23,420 nucleotides of DNA from Pseudomonadota bacterium (GCA_021325365.1 JAJPHF010000129.1:1-23420); one strand, 5' to 3'. Positions 15,786-23,257 are shown, counted from the first letter of the stretch. Program-made: numbers and translations. The notes: generated by a model not told the origin, from the letters alone.

Positions 15786-16232
15786 ATGCAGGTGGAGGGC
15801 CAGTACACCATCAAGGCGCCCATCGAGCGCGTCTGGGCGTACCTCCAGGATCCGGCCGGGCTGCAGCAGTGCATTCCCGGCTGCGAGAAGCTCGAGCCGC
15901 GCGGCGAAGACAGCTACGAGGCGACACTGAAGGTGGGCGTGGCCGCCATCAAGGGAACCTATCAAGGGCACGTAACGATCGCCGACAAGGAGCCGCCGCG
16001 GCGGTACCGCATGCTGGTCGAGGGTAGCGGCGGCCCCGGGTTCGTGCGCGGCGAGGCCGCCATCGAGCTGAGCGCGACCGACCCCAACACGACGCTCGTG
16101 CAGGTCAAGGGCGACGGCCAGGTCGGCGGCACGGTAGCGGGCGTGGGCCAGCGGATGCTGGGTGGCGTTGCCAAGATGCTCATGAAGCAGATGTTCGACT
16201 GCGTCAAGTCGCGCGTGGAAGCGGCGGGCTAA
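15786..16232 (+). CDS. CoxG-like SRPBCC (START-fold) protein
   Basis: Member of the carbon monoxide dehydrogenase subunit G (CoxG) family, a START-fold pocket protein. The start is ATG 15786, with AAGGAGG eight bases upstream; a TTG eight codons earlier is less likely. The 148-residue product carries family motifs: APIERVWAYLQDP (11-23), CIPGCEKLE (29-37), KVGVAAIKGTYQGHV (48-62), GGTVAGVGQRMLGGVAKMLMKQMF (about 114-137). Some CoxG homologues have a C-terminal TM anchor; this one ends after VKSRVEAAG without it, so it should be soluble. In carboxydotrophs CoxG helps recruit CO dehydrogenase to the membrane and bind quinone (family knowledge). No coxMSL genes are nearby, so a CO-related role cannot be claimed; other SRPBCC proteins bind lipids or hydrophobic ligands. 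The two genes downstream follow on the same strand. Confidence 0.88.
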   Translation: MQVEGQYTIKAPIERVWAYLQDPAGLQQCIPGCEKLEPRGEDSYEATLKVGVAAIKGTYQGHVTIADKEPPRRYRMLVEGSGGPGFVRGEAAIELSATDPNTTLVQVKGDGQVGGTVAGVGQRMLGGVAKMLMKQMFDCVKSRVEAAG

Positions 16233-16316
16233 GCGCCGCCGTGACGCAGTTGGGACTCGGGGCGCCTTGAGGGTCAGGCCCGCCGCCGGTAGGCTGTGCG
16301 CGGCGGAGGGGCGGGG

Positions 16317-16859
16317 GTGCAAGCGGATAGCCGGTGCCCGGGCTGTGGCGCGCGGAATGCACCCGACGCGCGCGTGTGTGAGTGGTGCGGCCGGCCGTTC
16401 CTGCTGCGCGATCAGCGACGTTCCGGCCGCTGGCTCTCGTCCGTCGGGATTGCCGTGGGCGCGCTGCTCGGCGCGATCGTCGTGGCCCTTGCCCTCTGGC
16501 AGGCGTTCGGCCTCCCGCGCGGTGGCAGCACGTCCCCCAGCTCCGGCGCGGCCGCGCTGCCGACGGCCGCGCCCACCGCGACCCCCGCGCCGGCGGCGGA
16601 GCAAGTCGGCGAGCCGACGCCCGAGCCGGCCGAATATGTCCGGGTGACGAACACCGGTGGCCAAGGCGTGATCCTCCGCCGCGAGCCGAGCACCCGCGCC
16701 GCCCGCGTGGCCGCCCGGGCGGAGAACACGGTCCTGCAAATCGTGGGGCCCGATCAAGAAGCGGAAGGACGCGTGTGGCGGCAGGTCGAGGACGCGCAAG
16801 GCAACCGCGGCTGGGTGCCCGCCGATTTTCTGGCGCCGACCTCGCCCCCCGGCGCCTAA
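16317..16859 (+). CDS. Membrane protein with N-terminal zinc ribbon and C-terminal SH3 domain
   Basis: Function unknown. The chosen start is GTG 16317, since GGAGGGG (16305-16311) lies five bases upstream; the GTG at 16296 would add only MRGGGAG and lacks a site. The 180-residue product has a zinc ribbon (CPGC...CEWC, residues 7-27), basic residues, one TM helix (about 40-62) and a Pro/Ala/Thr-rich linker (about 66-105). It ends in a bacterial SH3-like domain (about 106-173: YVRVTNTGGQGVILRREPSTRAARVA, then GNRGWVPADFL). Ribbon inside and SH3 outside is the expected topology. Bacterial SH3 domains often bind cell wall or peptides. The gap to the CoxG-like gene is 84 bases. Confidence 0.82.
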   Translation: MQADSRCPGCGARNAPDARVCEWCGRPFLLRDQRRSGRWLSSVGIAVGALLGAIVVALALWQAFGLPRGGSTSPSSGAAALPTAAPTATPAPAAEQVGEPTPEPAEYVRVTNTGGQGVILRREPSTRAARVAARAENTVLQIVGPDQEAEGRVWRQVEDAQGNRGWVPADFLAPTSPPGA

Positions 16860-16901
16860 CGGCCCACGCGCGGGCGGCTAGGCCGCAGCGCGCGGGGCGC
16901 G

Positions 16902-16910
16902 TGCTATAAT
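16902..16910 (+). promoter_or_regulatory. Extended -10 promoter for the small membrane protein at 16943
   Basis: TGC-TATAAT (16902-16910), a perfect -10 with a TGn extension. No TTGACA-like box lies 17-18 bases upstream. The start is expected near 16917, exactly where the hairpin of the next entry begins. Confidence 0.75.
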
Positions 16911-16916
16911 CGCTCA

Positions 16917-16941
16917 AACTCCCTGCGGAGTTACGGCAGGG
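16917..16941 (+). promoter_or_regulatory. Two mutually exclusive hairpins over the ribosome binding site
   Basis: Stem 1 is AACTCC (16917-16922) with GGAGTT (16927-16932), loop CTGC. Stem 2 is CCCTGC (16921-16926) with GCAGGG (16936-16941), loop of nine. They share bases 16921-16922 and stem 2 uses the loop of stem 1, so only one can form. Stem 2 would bury the probable Shine-Dalgarno GCAGGG one base before ATG 16943. Short stems; a regulatory role is inference. Confidence 0.4.
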
Positions 16942-16942
16942 C

Positions 16943-17362
16943 ATGGCGGATCATCGCTACGAGCGCGAGATCGACGAGCTGCTGCGGCACATGGAGGCCG
17001 AGAATCGCGCTCCGTTGCCGTTTCGGCGCCGCCGCGCCGCCCCCTGGACGGCAGCCTGGCGCCGCGCGCGGGGCGCGGTAAGCGGCCAATCGGCCGTCGA
17101 GCAGCTTATGGCGCTGGCGGCCGTCCTGATGGTCGGCACCCTGCTGCTCGCGCTACTGGCCCCACGCTTCGCCGGCCCCCTGGGCCTCGCGGCCCTCGGC
17201 TGCTTCCTGGCCTCGCTCGCGCTCTCGGTCTGGAACGGGGCGTCGGGCCACCCCACGCGCTATCACGGCCGCCACAGCTACCCACCGGCAGCCGGCGCCG
17301 CGGTCGATTGGGACAGCCTGGCCTGGCGCTTCCGGCGCTGGCTGCGCCGTCTGCGCGGCTAG
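16943..17362 (+). CDS. Small two-TM membrane protein
   Basis: Not recognised as a named family. The 139-residue product has a charged N-terminus (HRYEREIDELLRHMEAE, helical), a basic Pro/Arg stretch (about 23-45: FRRRRAAPW, RRARG), and two adjacent hydrophobic segments (about 54-74 and 77-95). The tail is His/Tyr/Pro-rich and ends with a basic, aromatic helix (WRFRRWLRRLRG), which should stay near the inner membrane face. Short membrane proteins starting MADHRYEREIxELLR are, from memory, common in Chloroflexota, but no role is known to me. The start ATG 16943 has GCAGGG immediately upstream and its own strong -10. The 113 bases after the stop show no clear terminator before the convergent prenyl synthase gene. 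Confidence 0.78.
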   Translation: MADHRYEREIDELLRHMEAENRAPLPFRRRRAAPWTAAWRRARGAVSGQSAVEQLMALAAVLMVGTLLLALLAPRFAGPLGLAALGCFLASLALSVWNGASGHPTRYHGRHSYPPAAGAAVDWDSLAWRFRRWLRRLRG

Positions 17363-17475
17363 CCGCTCCTCAACGGCCGTCAACGATTTCGCCGATCCCG
17401 GCTTAAGCCCGCAACGATGGTAGCGCGAGCTCGGCCCACCCGGCGCCGCGAGTGCGATGGCAGCGCGCGGCGCGG

Positions 17476-18462
17476 TCAGCCGTGGCGGGCGACGACGTAG
17501 CCGGCCAGATCGTAGAGCGCGTCGCGGGCCGGCCCGGCGGGCACGAGCGCCAGCTCACGCCGCGCGGCCTCGACCAGCGCCTGCGCGTCGGCGTAGCAGC
17601 GATCCGGTGCCGTGCTCTCCCGGATTGCGACCAGGAGCGACTGCACCGCGGCCTCGGGAGGCGCCTCCCCGTCGTGCCCCGGGGCGTAGACGGCGTCGAG
17701 GAGCGACGCCGGCACGACCTCCCGCGCGTAGATCACCGGCAGGGTGACCAAGCGCTGCCGCAGATCGCCGCCAACCGCCTTCCCCAGCTGCTGCTCGTCG
17801 CCCGTGACGTCGAGCACGTCGTCGACCACCTGGAAGGCCAGCCCGAGACGCTCGCCGTAGCGGTGTAGCGCCGCCGCCGCCGTCGCGCTCGCCCCGCTCA
17901 GCTCGGCGGCCGCATCGCAGGCGAGTACGAAGAGCGCCGCGGTCTTGCTGCTAATGGTCGCGTAGTAGGCTTCCGGGGGGCGCTCCGCATATCCGCCATC
18001 CCGCCGCTGCGACTCGTCGATCTGGCCCTGACAGACGACCATGACGCTGTCTGCGAACAGCTCCATCACGCGCAGACTGCCGGTGGCTGTCGCGAAGTAG
18101 GCTGACTTCGCGTACATATAGTCGCCCACCAACACCGCCGCCTTGTTTCCGACCTCGGTATAGAGCGCCGGCCGCCCGCGACGCAGCGCCGATTGATCGA
18201 CCACGTCGTCGTGCAACAGCGTCGCCGTGTGCAGGAGCTCGGTGGCGGCCGCGAGCCGCACCAGCCGCTCGGCATCATAGCGGTGCAGCTTGCCGACCAG
18301 GAGCGCCAGGGCCGGACGTAGCCGCTTGCCGCCGGCGCGAAGAACCTCGCCGAGGATCGAGCTGAGCAGGGGGTGATCGACCGCGGCGACGCTGGCCAGG
18401 ACTTGCTCGACGCGCTCCAGCTCTGGCTGAATGGCGGCGAACAGAGTGCCCGCCGCGCTCAC
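17476..18462 (-). CDS. Polyprenyl diphosphate synthase, probably long-chain
   Basis: Condenses isopentenyl diphosphate onto an allylic primer to make a trans-polyprenyl diphosphate, most likely the menaquinone side chain. The 328-residue protein shows GGKRLRP (44-50), the first Asp-rich motif DDVVD (85-89) followed by RRGRP, and the second DDVLD (214-218) with GDEQQLGKAVGGD after it. All catalytic Asp are present. The residues four and five before the first motif are T81 and A80. Small residues here usually leave the product tunnel open, giving long chains (C30 or more) rather than FPP or GGPP. The start is GTG 18462, inside the tatD stop: GTGA overlap of four bases, so translation is coupled. 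The last gene of the minus-strand run. Confidence 0.93.
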   Translation of the reverse strand: MSAAGTLFAAIQPELERVEQVLASVAAVDHPLLSSILGEVLRAGGKRLRPALALLVGKLHRYDAERLVRLAAATELLHTATLLHDDVVDQSALRRGRPALYTEVGNKAAVLVGDYMYAKSAYFATATGSLRVMELFADSVMVVCQGQIDESQRRDGGYAERPPEAYYATISSKTAALFVLACDAAAELSGASATAAAALHRYGERLGLAFQVVDDVLDVTGDEQQLGKAVGGDLRQRLVTLPVIYAREVVPASLLDAVYAPGHDGEAPPEAAVQSLLVAIRESTAPDRCYADAQALVEAARRELALVPAGPARDALYDLAGYVVARHG

Positions 18463-19244
18463 GCGACCGCCTCGGCCGCCCAGCCGAAGAGCCGCGCCGC
18501 GTTAGCCGTCGTCTGGCGGGCGACCGTCTCAAGCGGCACTCCGCGCGTCTCGGCGATGCACGCGGCGGTAAGCCGCACGCGCGCCGGCTCGTTCCGCTGG
18601 CCTCGATGCGGCATGGGACTGAGGTAGGGACAATCGGTTTCGACCAGCAGCCGCTCGGCCGGCACCGCAGCGGCCACCTCTCGTAGCGACGCCGCGCTCT
18701 TGAAAGTCACGGTGCCCGCCAGGGAGATGTAGTAGCCGGCCGCGGCCGCGGCGCGCATGGTGCTGGCGGTGCCCGAGAAGCAGTGCAGCACGCCGGGCTC
18801 GACGGATGCGGCGGGACGCGCGGCGAGCACGTCGAGGAGGTCCTCCTCTGCCTCGCGGCAGTGAATTACCGCCGGCAGTCGAAGCTCTTCGGCCAGCTGC
18901 AGGTGGGCACGGAACCCGTCTCGCTGTACCTCAGGCGGCGTATAGGCGCGATAGTAGTCCAGCCCTGTCTCTCCGATGCCGACGACGCGCGGTGCCCCGG
19001 CCAGCTCGCGCAGCTGGGGCAACCAGTTGGGCGGCGCTTCGGCCAGATAGTTCGGGTGTACGCCGACGGTGGCGAAAAGGCCGGGATGCGCGGCGGCCAG
19101 CGCGACGGCCGCCCGGCTGGAAGCGAGGTCGTAGCCCACGCAGACGATCGTCTCGACGCCAGCCGCGGCGGCGCGCGCTAGGACCGCGTCGAGATCGTCA
19201 GCGAACGCGGCGTCCATGAGATGGGCGTGGGTGTCGACGAGCAT
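18459..19244 (-). CDS. tatD: TatD-family metal-dependent deoxyribonuclease
   Basis: Amidohydrolase-fold nuclease of the TatD/YcfH family, linked in E. coli to 3'-5' exonuclease activity and DNA repair. The 261-residue protein has all metal-binding motifs: DTHAHL (4-9), GETGLDYY (91-98) with E92, HCR (128-130), HCFSG (154-158) and ETDCPYL (202-208). Length is standard. ATG 19244 has only weak Shine-Dalgarno sequence (AGAG). A TGC-TAGAAT element ends nine bases before the ATG, so the transcript may be leaderless or nearly so. It overlaps the prenyl synthase start by four bases. rsmI lies 114 bases upstream on the same strand. Confidence 0.96.
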   Translation of the reverse strand: MLVDTHAHLMDAAFADDLDAVLARAAAAGVETIVCVGYDLASSRAAVALAAAHPGLFATVGVHPNYLAEAPPNWLPQLRELAGAPRVVGIGETGLDYYRAYTPPEVQRDGFRAHLQLAEELRLPAVIHCREAEEDLLDVLAARPAASVEPGVLHCFSGTASTMRAAAAAGYYISLAGTVTFKSAASLREVAAAVPAERLLVETDCPYLSPMPHRGQRNEPARVRLTAACIAETRGVPLETVARQTTANAARLFGWAAEAVA

Positions 19245-19253
19245 GGCTCTGTA

Positions 19254-19262
19254 ATTCTAGCA
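19254..19262 (-). promoter_or_regulatory. Extended -10 promoter of tatD
   Basis: Minus strand TGC-TAGAAT (19262-19254), then nine bases to the ATG at 19244. With a normal start 6-7 bases after the -10 the mRNA would begin within about three bases of the ATG. No clear -35. Confidence 0.6.
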
Positions 19263-19358
19263 CACCGCCCGTTACAGCCCGGGCGCCGCCCGGCAGGTTT
19301 CGATCGCGTCGGAGCGTCGGCGCCGAAGCGACCGCGGAGCCCCTACTGAAGCCGAGTA

Positions 19359-20057
19359 TCAGCCTGCGGCGTTGTCCTCCTCGCGAGCAGCCTCGGCCCC
19401 ACCGACGACCAGGGTGAACTCGCCGCGGGGGGGGGTGCGCTCGAAGTGCGCTCGCGCCTGCGCGGCAGTCCCGCGCACGACCTCCTCGAAGCGCTTCGTC
19501 AGCTCGCGTGCCACAGCCACCGGCCGCGCGCCCAGGATCTCCTCGACGTCCCGCAGGGCGGCCAATAGCCGGTGCGGCGACTCGTACATGAGTAGCGTAT
19601 CCGGCTCCCCCGCCACCCGCGCCAACAGCTTGCGCCGCGCGCCTGGCTTGCGGGGCAAAAAGCCCAGATAGTGAAAGGCGTGGGTGGGCAACCCCGACAG
19701 CACGAGCGCCGAGATGACGGCGCTGGGCCCCGGCACGGTCGTGACGGTCACGCCGCACTCTAGCGCGGCCGCGACCAGCGGGTAGCCGGGGTCCGAGAGG
19801 CCGGGCATGCCCGCCTCCGACACCACTGCGACGTCGGCGTCGCCGAGCCGCTCCATCAGCCGCCGCACCTTGCCAGGCCCGCTGTAGTCATGGAAGCTTG
19901 TGAGAGGGGTGTGGATATCGTAGTGGGTGAGCAGCTTGCGGGTGGTACGGGTGTCCTCGGCCGCGATAACGCTCACCTCGCGCAGCACGCGCAGCGCTCG
20001 CAGGGTGATGTCTTCGAGATTGCCGATCGGCGTGCCGACCAGGTAGAGGGTGCCCAT
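19359..20057 (-). CDS. rsmI: 16S rRNA 2'-O-methyltransferase RsmI, short form
   Basis: Methylates the 2'-OH of C1402 in 16S rRNA using SAM. The start is ATG 20057 with GGGGGG just before it; the frame stays open far upstream, but that part is a shadow of the YfhO-like gene. The product is 232 residues. Tetrapyrrole-methylase-fold motifs are complete: GTLYLVGTPIGNLEDITLRA (2-21), AAEDTRTTRKLL (35-46), VSEAGMPGLSDPG (about 80-92), VPGPSAV (about 108-114), FLPRKPGARRK and YESPHR (about 160-165), and RELTKRFEEVVRG. It ends soon after EFTLVVGG, so it lacks the C-terminal helical extension of about 50 residues present in E. coli RsmI. The gap to the YfhO-like stop is 56 bases. Confidence 0.94.
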   Translation of the reverse strand: MGTLYLVGTPIGNLEDITLRALRVLREVSVIAAEDTRTTRKLLTHYDIHTPLTSFHDYSGPGKVRRLMERLGDADVAVVSEAGMPGLSDPGYPLVAAALECGVTVTTVPGPSAVISALVLSGLPTHAFHYLGFLPRKPGARRKLLARVAGEPDTLLMYESPHRLLAALRDVEEILGARPVAVARELTKRFEEVVRGTAAQARAHFERTPPRGEFTLVVGGAEAAREEDNAAG

Positions 20058-20113
20058 TTTCCCCCCGCGCGGCGCCTGGTGGGGCTGCGCCGGACTCCCC
20101 GCACACCGGGCGC

Positions 20114-22561
20114 TCAAGCTGCCCGGACAGCGCGCTGTCTCCTCGCGTGCTGTATCCCGACGAGTATCCCGACCAGCGCCACAGCGGCGCCCGTGGTCAG
20201 CCCCAGCACCACACCAATCGTAAACGAGAGCGGCTGAAAGCGCAGGCGCACCTCGTGCCGCCCCGGGGGCACCAGCACGCCCATGAAGGCGTGATCGGCC
20301 GGGTACACCGCCGTATCCTGCCCGTCCACGGTCGCGCGCCAGCCCGGGTGCCAGGCTTCCAGGACCACCACGGCCGCCCGGCCGGGCAGGTTCACCCCAA
20401 CCGTGAGGTCGCCGGGGGCGTACTGGCGGAGCGCGAGGATCTGCGTACCGCCACCAAACGCTACAAAGTCGGTCGAAGCAGCAGGCCCGGCGGCGGCCAG
20501 CGCGCTCGCCGGCGCCTCCAGCACGACCGTTCGCGCCGGATCGAAGGTGCCCAGTGCCGCCAGGCTGTCGTCCGCGGCCGCGGCCAACTGCACGTCGGAC
20601 ATGGCCTGAATCCGAGGCAGGACAGAGAATGTATTGTCCTCCCCTTGCAGGTTGTAAGCGCCAGCGCGGTCGGTTCCGGCGCCAGTGCTCGGCACCAGCC
20701 GATAGGGCGCGCTCAGCAATGGCCATAGCGGCGACAACTGGTCGTCCAGGTAGAGGACGAGCTGCTCGAAGGCCTCGACGGGCTGGCCATCGATGCGCGC
20801 CACCAGCTCGGCGTAGCGCCGGGGCAGCAACGGGTCGAGCCCCATCGCCATGGGGATCCCCAGCAAGTACCCCGCGTTCGCCGCGATCGCACCCTCCCGG
20901 CCGAGCACGGCCACGCGCGCCAGCCCGACCGACTGCTGTAAGCGAGCGACGTTCTCGGCGCCGAGGAGTGTCGCGAACTGCGCCTCGGGTGACGCGAACG
21001 GCACGCCGGGCGCGAGCGGCAGCGGCTCGTGCAGGTAGCGCCAGCCGAATGCCGACAGGTCCACGTACACCGCCATGAGCAGCAGCGTCGCGCGGCGTGC
21101 GGGCGGCCCGCGCCGCGCCAGCACCACCCCAATCAGCGCGACGGCCGCGGCCAGCACCGCCATACCGCAAGCCCGCGCCGCCAGGAGCAGGACGGTACCT
21201 CCTAGCTCTGCCGTCGAGGCCGCTGCCGTCTCCGGCCGCGCCTGCCACACGCCCAGGCTCGTCAGAAAGGGCACCACGGCTGAGGCCGCGTTGTCCGCCG
21301 CGCGGAGTGCCACGACCGCGCCCAGCGCGCCGAGCGCTACCAGCGCCAGCAGCGCTATGGTGACGGGGCGGTAGCCCCGGCCGGCGAGTAGCCGGTCGGC
21401 CCCCCGCCCGGCCAGCAGCGCCAGCGCGAGGCTGCCCGGTATCAGGTGCCGGCCGGGATCCCGAAAGCTGGCGTAGCCGGGTGCCCAATCGTAGAGCCAG
21501 CCGTACACGGGCGTATAGCGCCCGAGCGCCAGCAGAAGCGTGACGCCAGCCAGGGCGGCGCAGTAGCGCACCCAGGCCTCGCGCGGGCGCAGCAGCCCGA
21601 GCGGCAACAAGACCAGCGGGAGCAGCCCCGCGTAGGCAGTCAGCTCGTGCCAGTGCCACCAGGCGCCGGGCCAGTAGGTGCCTGCCCCGCTCCCGAACAG
21701 CTCTGGCAGGAGGAGGGTCGGCAAATGCCAGGGCGGCAAGGAGGCGTCGGTCGCAAAGGCCCAGTCCAGGCGTCCCGCGCGCACGGACCAGCGCACCAGC
21801 TCGGCAGCCGGCAGGAGCTGCGGCGCCGCCAGGCCCGCGCTTAGCAGCCCCGCGACCGCGAGAGCCGCCAGGCGCTGTAGCCGCTCGCGCAACTGGCCGG
21901 GCATCGCCGCCAAGAATGTGCCGACCACGAGCAGGTCGAGAAACCAGGACTGGTAGGCGCCGACGAGCAGGCTGAGGGCGAGCACGCCGGTCAAGGCGCC
22001 GCCCGCGCGCCAGCTGGGGCGCGCCCGCAAGCCATCGGCGGCAAGAAGCAGCCCGGGTAGCCACGCCGCCAGCGCCACGATGCCCACTTGGCCAGCCCAC
22101 AGGCGCGCGGCGAACAGGGTATTGAACGCGTAGCCCGTGGCCGCGAAGGCTGCCGCCGCCGGACTTAGCGCCCACCGCCGCGCCAGGGCGTAGGTGGTGA
22201 ACGCCGCCAGGCTCACGTGCAGGACCGCAGCGTAGTTCAGGGCAGCGCCGACGGGGAGCAGCGTCAGCCCCAGCCAGTTGAGCGGGTAGAACAACGCGAG
22301 CTGCGGGTTCGCCAGGAGGGGCACGCCGCCCATCGTGAGCGACGCCCATAGGGGCATGGTTCCGGCGCGGAGCTGGGCGACCGCGTACGCGAGACGAGGA
22401 TAGTGCTCGAGTGTGACGTCGCCGCCCATGCGCGGCTCGGCGGCTATCAGCCAGGGAGCGAACCAGATCAGCAAGCCCACAGTCAGGGCACACAGCGGCC
22501 AGTGCTCGGTTAACGCTCGACGCAAATCCGCACTGGCCTTGAGCGATAGCCGCACCGCCAT
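20114..22561 (-). CDS. YfhO-like multi-pass membrane protein
   Basis: Large integral membrane protein resembling the YfhO family (GT-C-like, linked in Firmicutes to glycosylation of wall polymers). The chosen start is ATG 22561 (MAVRLSLKAS) with GGAG about eight bases upstream; upstream in-frame residues are unlike a real N-terminus. The 815-residue protein has a first TM at about 25-45. The loop after it (MGGDVTLEHYPRLAYAVAQL, then GTMPLWASLTMGGVPLLANPQLALFYPLNWL) is the family signature, with an Asp that may be catalytic. Some ten further TM helices follow to about 475. A soluble outer domain then ends with the typical WHPGWRATVDGQ and PPGRHEVRLRFQP, and a last TM (about 780-803). Substrate unknown; glycan transfer is inferred from the family only. 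rsmI follows after 56 bases. Confidence 0.85.
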   Translation of the reverse strand: MAVRLSLKASADLRRALTEHWPLCALTVGLLIWFAPWLIAAEPRMGGDVTLEHYPRLAYAVAQLRAGTMPLWASLTMGGVPLLANPQLALFYPLNWLGLTLLPVGAALNYAAVLHVSLAAFTTYALARRWALSPAAAAFAATGYAFNTLFAARLWAGQVGIVALAAWLPGLLLAADGLRARPSWRAGGALTGVLALSLLVGAYQSWFLDLLVVGTFLAAMPGQLRERLQRLAALAVAGLLSAGLAAPQLLPAAELVRWSVRAGRLDWAFATDASLPPWHLPTLLLPELFGSGAGTYWPGAWWHWHELTAYAGLLPLVLLPLGLLRPREAWVRYCAALAGVTLLLALGRYTPVYGWLYDWAPGYASFRDPGRHLIPGSLALALLAGRGADRLLAGRGYRPVTIALLALVALGALGAVVALRAADNAASAVVPFLTSLGVWQARPETAAASTAELGGTVLLLAARACGMAVLAAAVALIGVVLARRGPPARRATLLLMAVYVDLSAFGWRYLHEPLPLAPGVPFASPEAQFATLLGAENVARLQQSVGLARVAVLGREGAIAANAGYLLGIPMAMGLDPLLPRRYAELVARIDGQPVEAFEQLVLYLDDQLSPLWPLLSAPYRLVPSTGAGTDRAGAYNLQGEDNTFSVLPRIQAMSDVQLAAAADDSLAALGTFDPARTVVLEAPASALAAAGPAASTDFVAFGGGTQILALRQYAPGDLTVGVNLPGRAAVVVLEAWHPGWRATVDGQDTAVYPADHAFMGVLVPPGRHEVRLRFQPLSFTIGVVLGLTTGAAVALVGILVGIQHARRQRAVRAA

Positions 22562-22669
22562 GCTCGCTCCGCCGCTGGCATGGGTCCGTCGGAGGGTGCC
22601 CCTTACTTCTTTGCGCTCAGGAAGGCGCCGACCGTCGCCAGACAGTTCATGTCCGGTTCCCGCAGTAGA

Positions 22670-22678
22670 TGGTAGACT
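22670..22678 (+). promoter_or_regulatory. Extended -10 element for the Trm112-like gene
   Basis: TGG-TAGACT (22670-22678), the same element as at 15690 including the following GA. No convincing -35. The leader is about 70 bases. It lies in the 195-base divergent region before the YfhO-like gene, where nothing else was seen. Confidence 0.5.
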
Positions 22679-22756
22679 GACGCGGCGTCCCGGCGCAGCG
22701 GTCGCCCGCGGGCGCAGCGTGGCCCACAGAGCAGATAGCGGATTGGAGGTTGCCAC

Positions 22757-23122
22757 ATGTTAGCGCGAGCGGGCCGGCTGGCCCTGCGCATCACGATTGC
22801 CGGGGTACTGATCGGCGCGGCCGCGGCCGCCATCGGCATCGGCGTCATCGCGGCGTCCGAGTTCTTGACTCGCCGGCAGGGCGACGAGACGGACGAGTTT
22901 GGCGATTTCGTCAGTGAGGGCACGAGCGGCGCGCCCCAAGAGATCGACGAGGAGTTCCTGTCGCTGCTCGCGTGTCCGGTCTGCAAGACCAGCGTCCGCC
23001 GCGAAGGCGATCGGTTGGTGTGCGACACGTGCGGGCGGCGCTACCCGATCCGTGACGGCATCCCGGTGATGCTCGTCGAGGAGGCAGAGATGCCGCAGGC
23101 CGGCAGCGCGCCGGCGAGCTAG
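22757..23122 (+). CDS. Membrane-anchored Trm112-like zinc-ribbon protein
   Basis: The 121-residue product starts at ATG 22757 with GGAGG (22745-22749) seven bases upstream. Residues about 8-34 form one TM helix rich in Ala, Ile and Gly. An acidic linker follows (about 40-66: DETDEFGDF, EIDEEF). Then comes a Trm112/YcaR-type zinc ribbon: LLACPVCKTSVRREGDRLVC (71-89), CGRRYPIRDGIPVML (92-106), with ligands C73, C76, C89 and C92. Bacterial Trm112-like proteins are usually about 60 residues without an anchor; some bind and activate methyltransferases. Here the TM places the ribbon near the membrane, probably on the inner face. A partner cannot be named; the neighbour rsmI is a methyltransferase but of an unrelated fold. 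Confidence 0.87.
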   Translation: MLARAGRLALRITIAGVLIGAAAAAIGIGVIAASEFLTRRQGDETDEFGDFVSEGTSGAPQEIDEEFLSLLACPVCKTSVRREGDRLVCDTCGRRYPIRDGIPVMLVEEAEMPQAGSAPAS

Positions 23123-23140
23123 TCCCCCGAGGACACAAAC

Positions 23141-23161
23141 GCCGCTGGCGGTGCCAGCGGC
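23141..23161. terminator. Hairpin between convergent Trm112-like gene and tRNA-Glu
   Basis: A perfect 9-bp stem GCCGCTGGC (23141-23149) with GCCAGCGGC (23153-23161), loop GGT. On the minus strand it is followed by GTTTGTGT, so it fits best as the terminator of the tRNA unit and may serve both directions. Confidence 0.65.
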
Positions 23162-23176
23162 GATCTGAGGGGCGAG

Positions 23177-23249
23177 TGCCCCCACGGGAATTCGAATCCC
23201 GGTTTTGGCCTTGAAAGGGCCACGTCCTAGTCCACTAGACGATGGGGGC
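23177..23249 (-). tRNA. tRNA-Glu, anticodon TTC
   Basis: Read on the minus strand: acceptor GCCCCCA pairs with TGGGGGC, discriminator A. The anticodon stem is TGGCC/GGCCA with loop CTTTCAA, anticodon TTC. The T-arm has TTCGAAT. CCA is not encoded. Unlike the CTC gene at 5864, its first pair is a normal G1-C72. It reads GAA and, by wobble, GAG. Confidence 0.96.
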
Positions 23250-23257
23250 AGAAAGCA

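Noticed and set aside
15786..16232. Evidence for a CO-oxidation operon
   Set aside because: Only a CoxG-like gene is present; no dehydrogenase subunit or molybdopterin gene lies in the window.
15567..16799. 410-codon open frame on the minus strand
   Set aside because: It is antisense to the CoxG-like and SH3 genes, which have good ribosome sites and family motifs.
20058..22493. Long open frame on the minus strand continuing upstream of rsmI
   Set aside because: It overlaps the YfhO-like gene in another frame, is Arg/Ala/Gly-rich without motifs, and rsmI has a good start at 20057. High GC makes such frames common.
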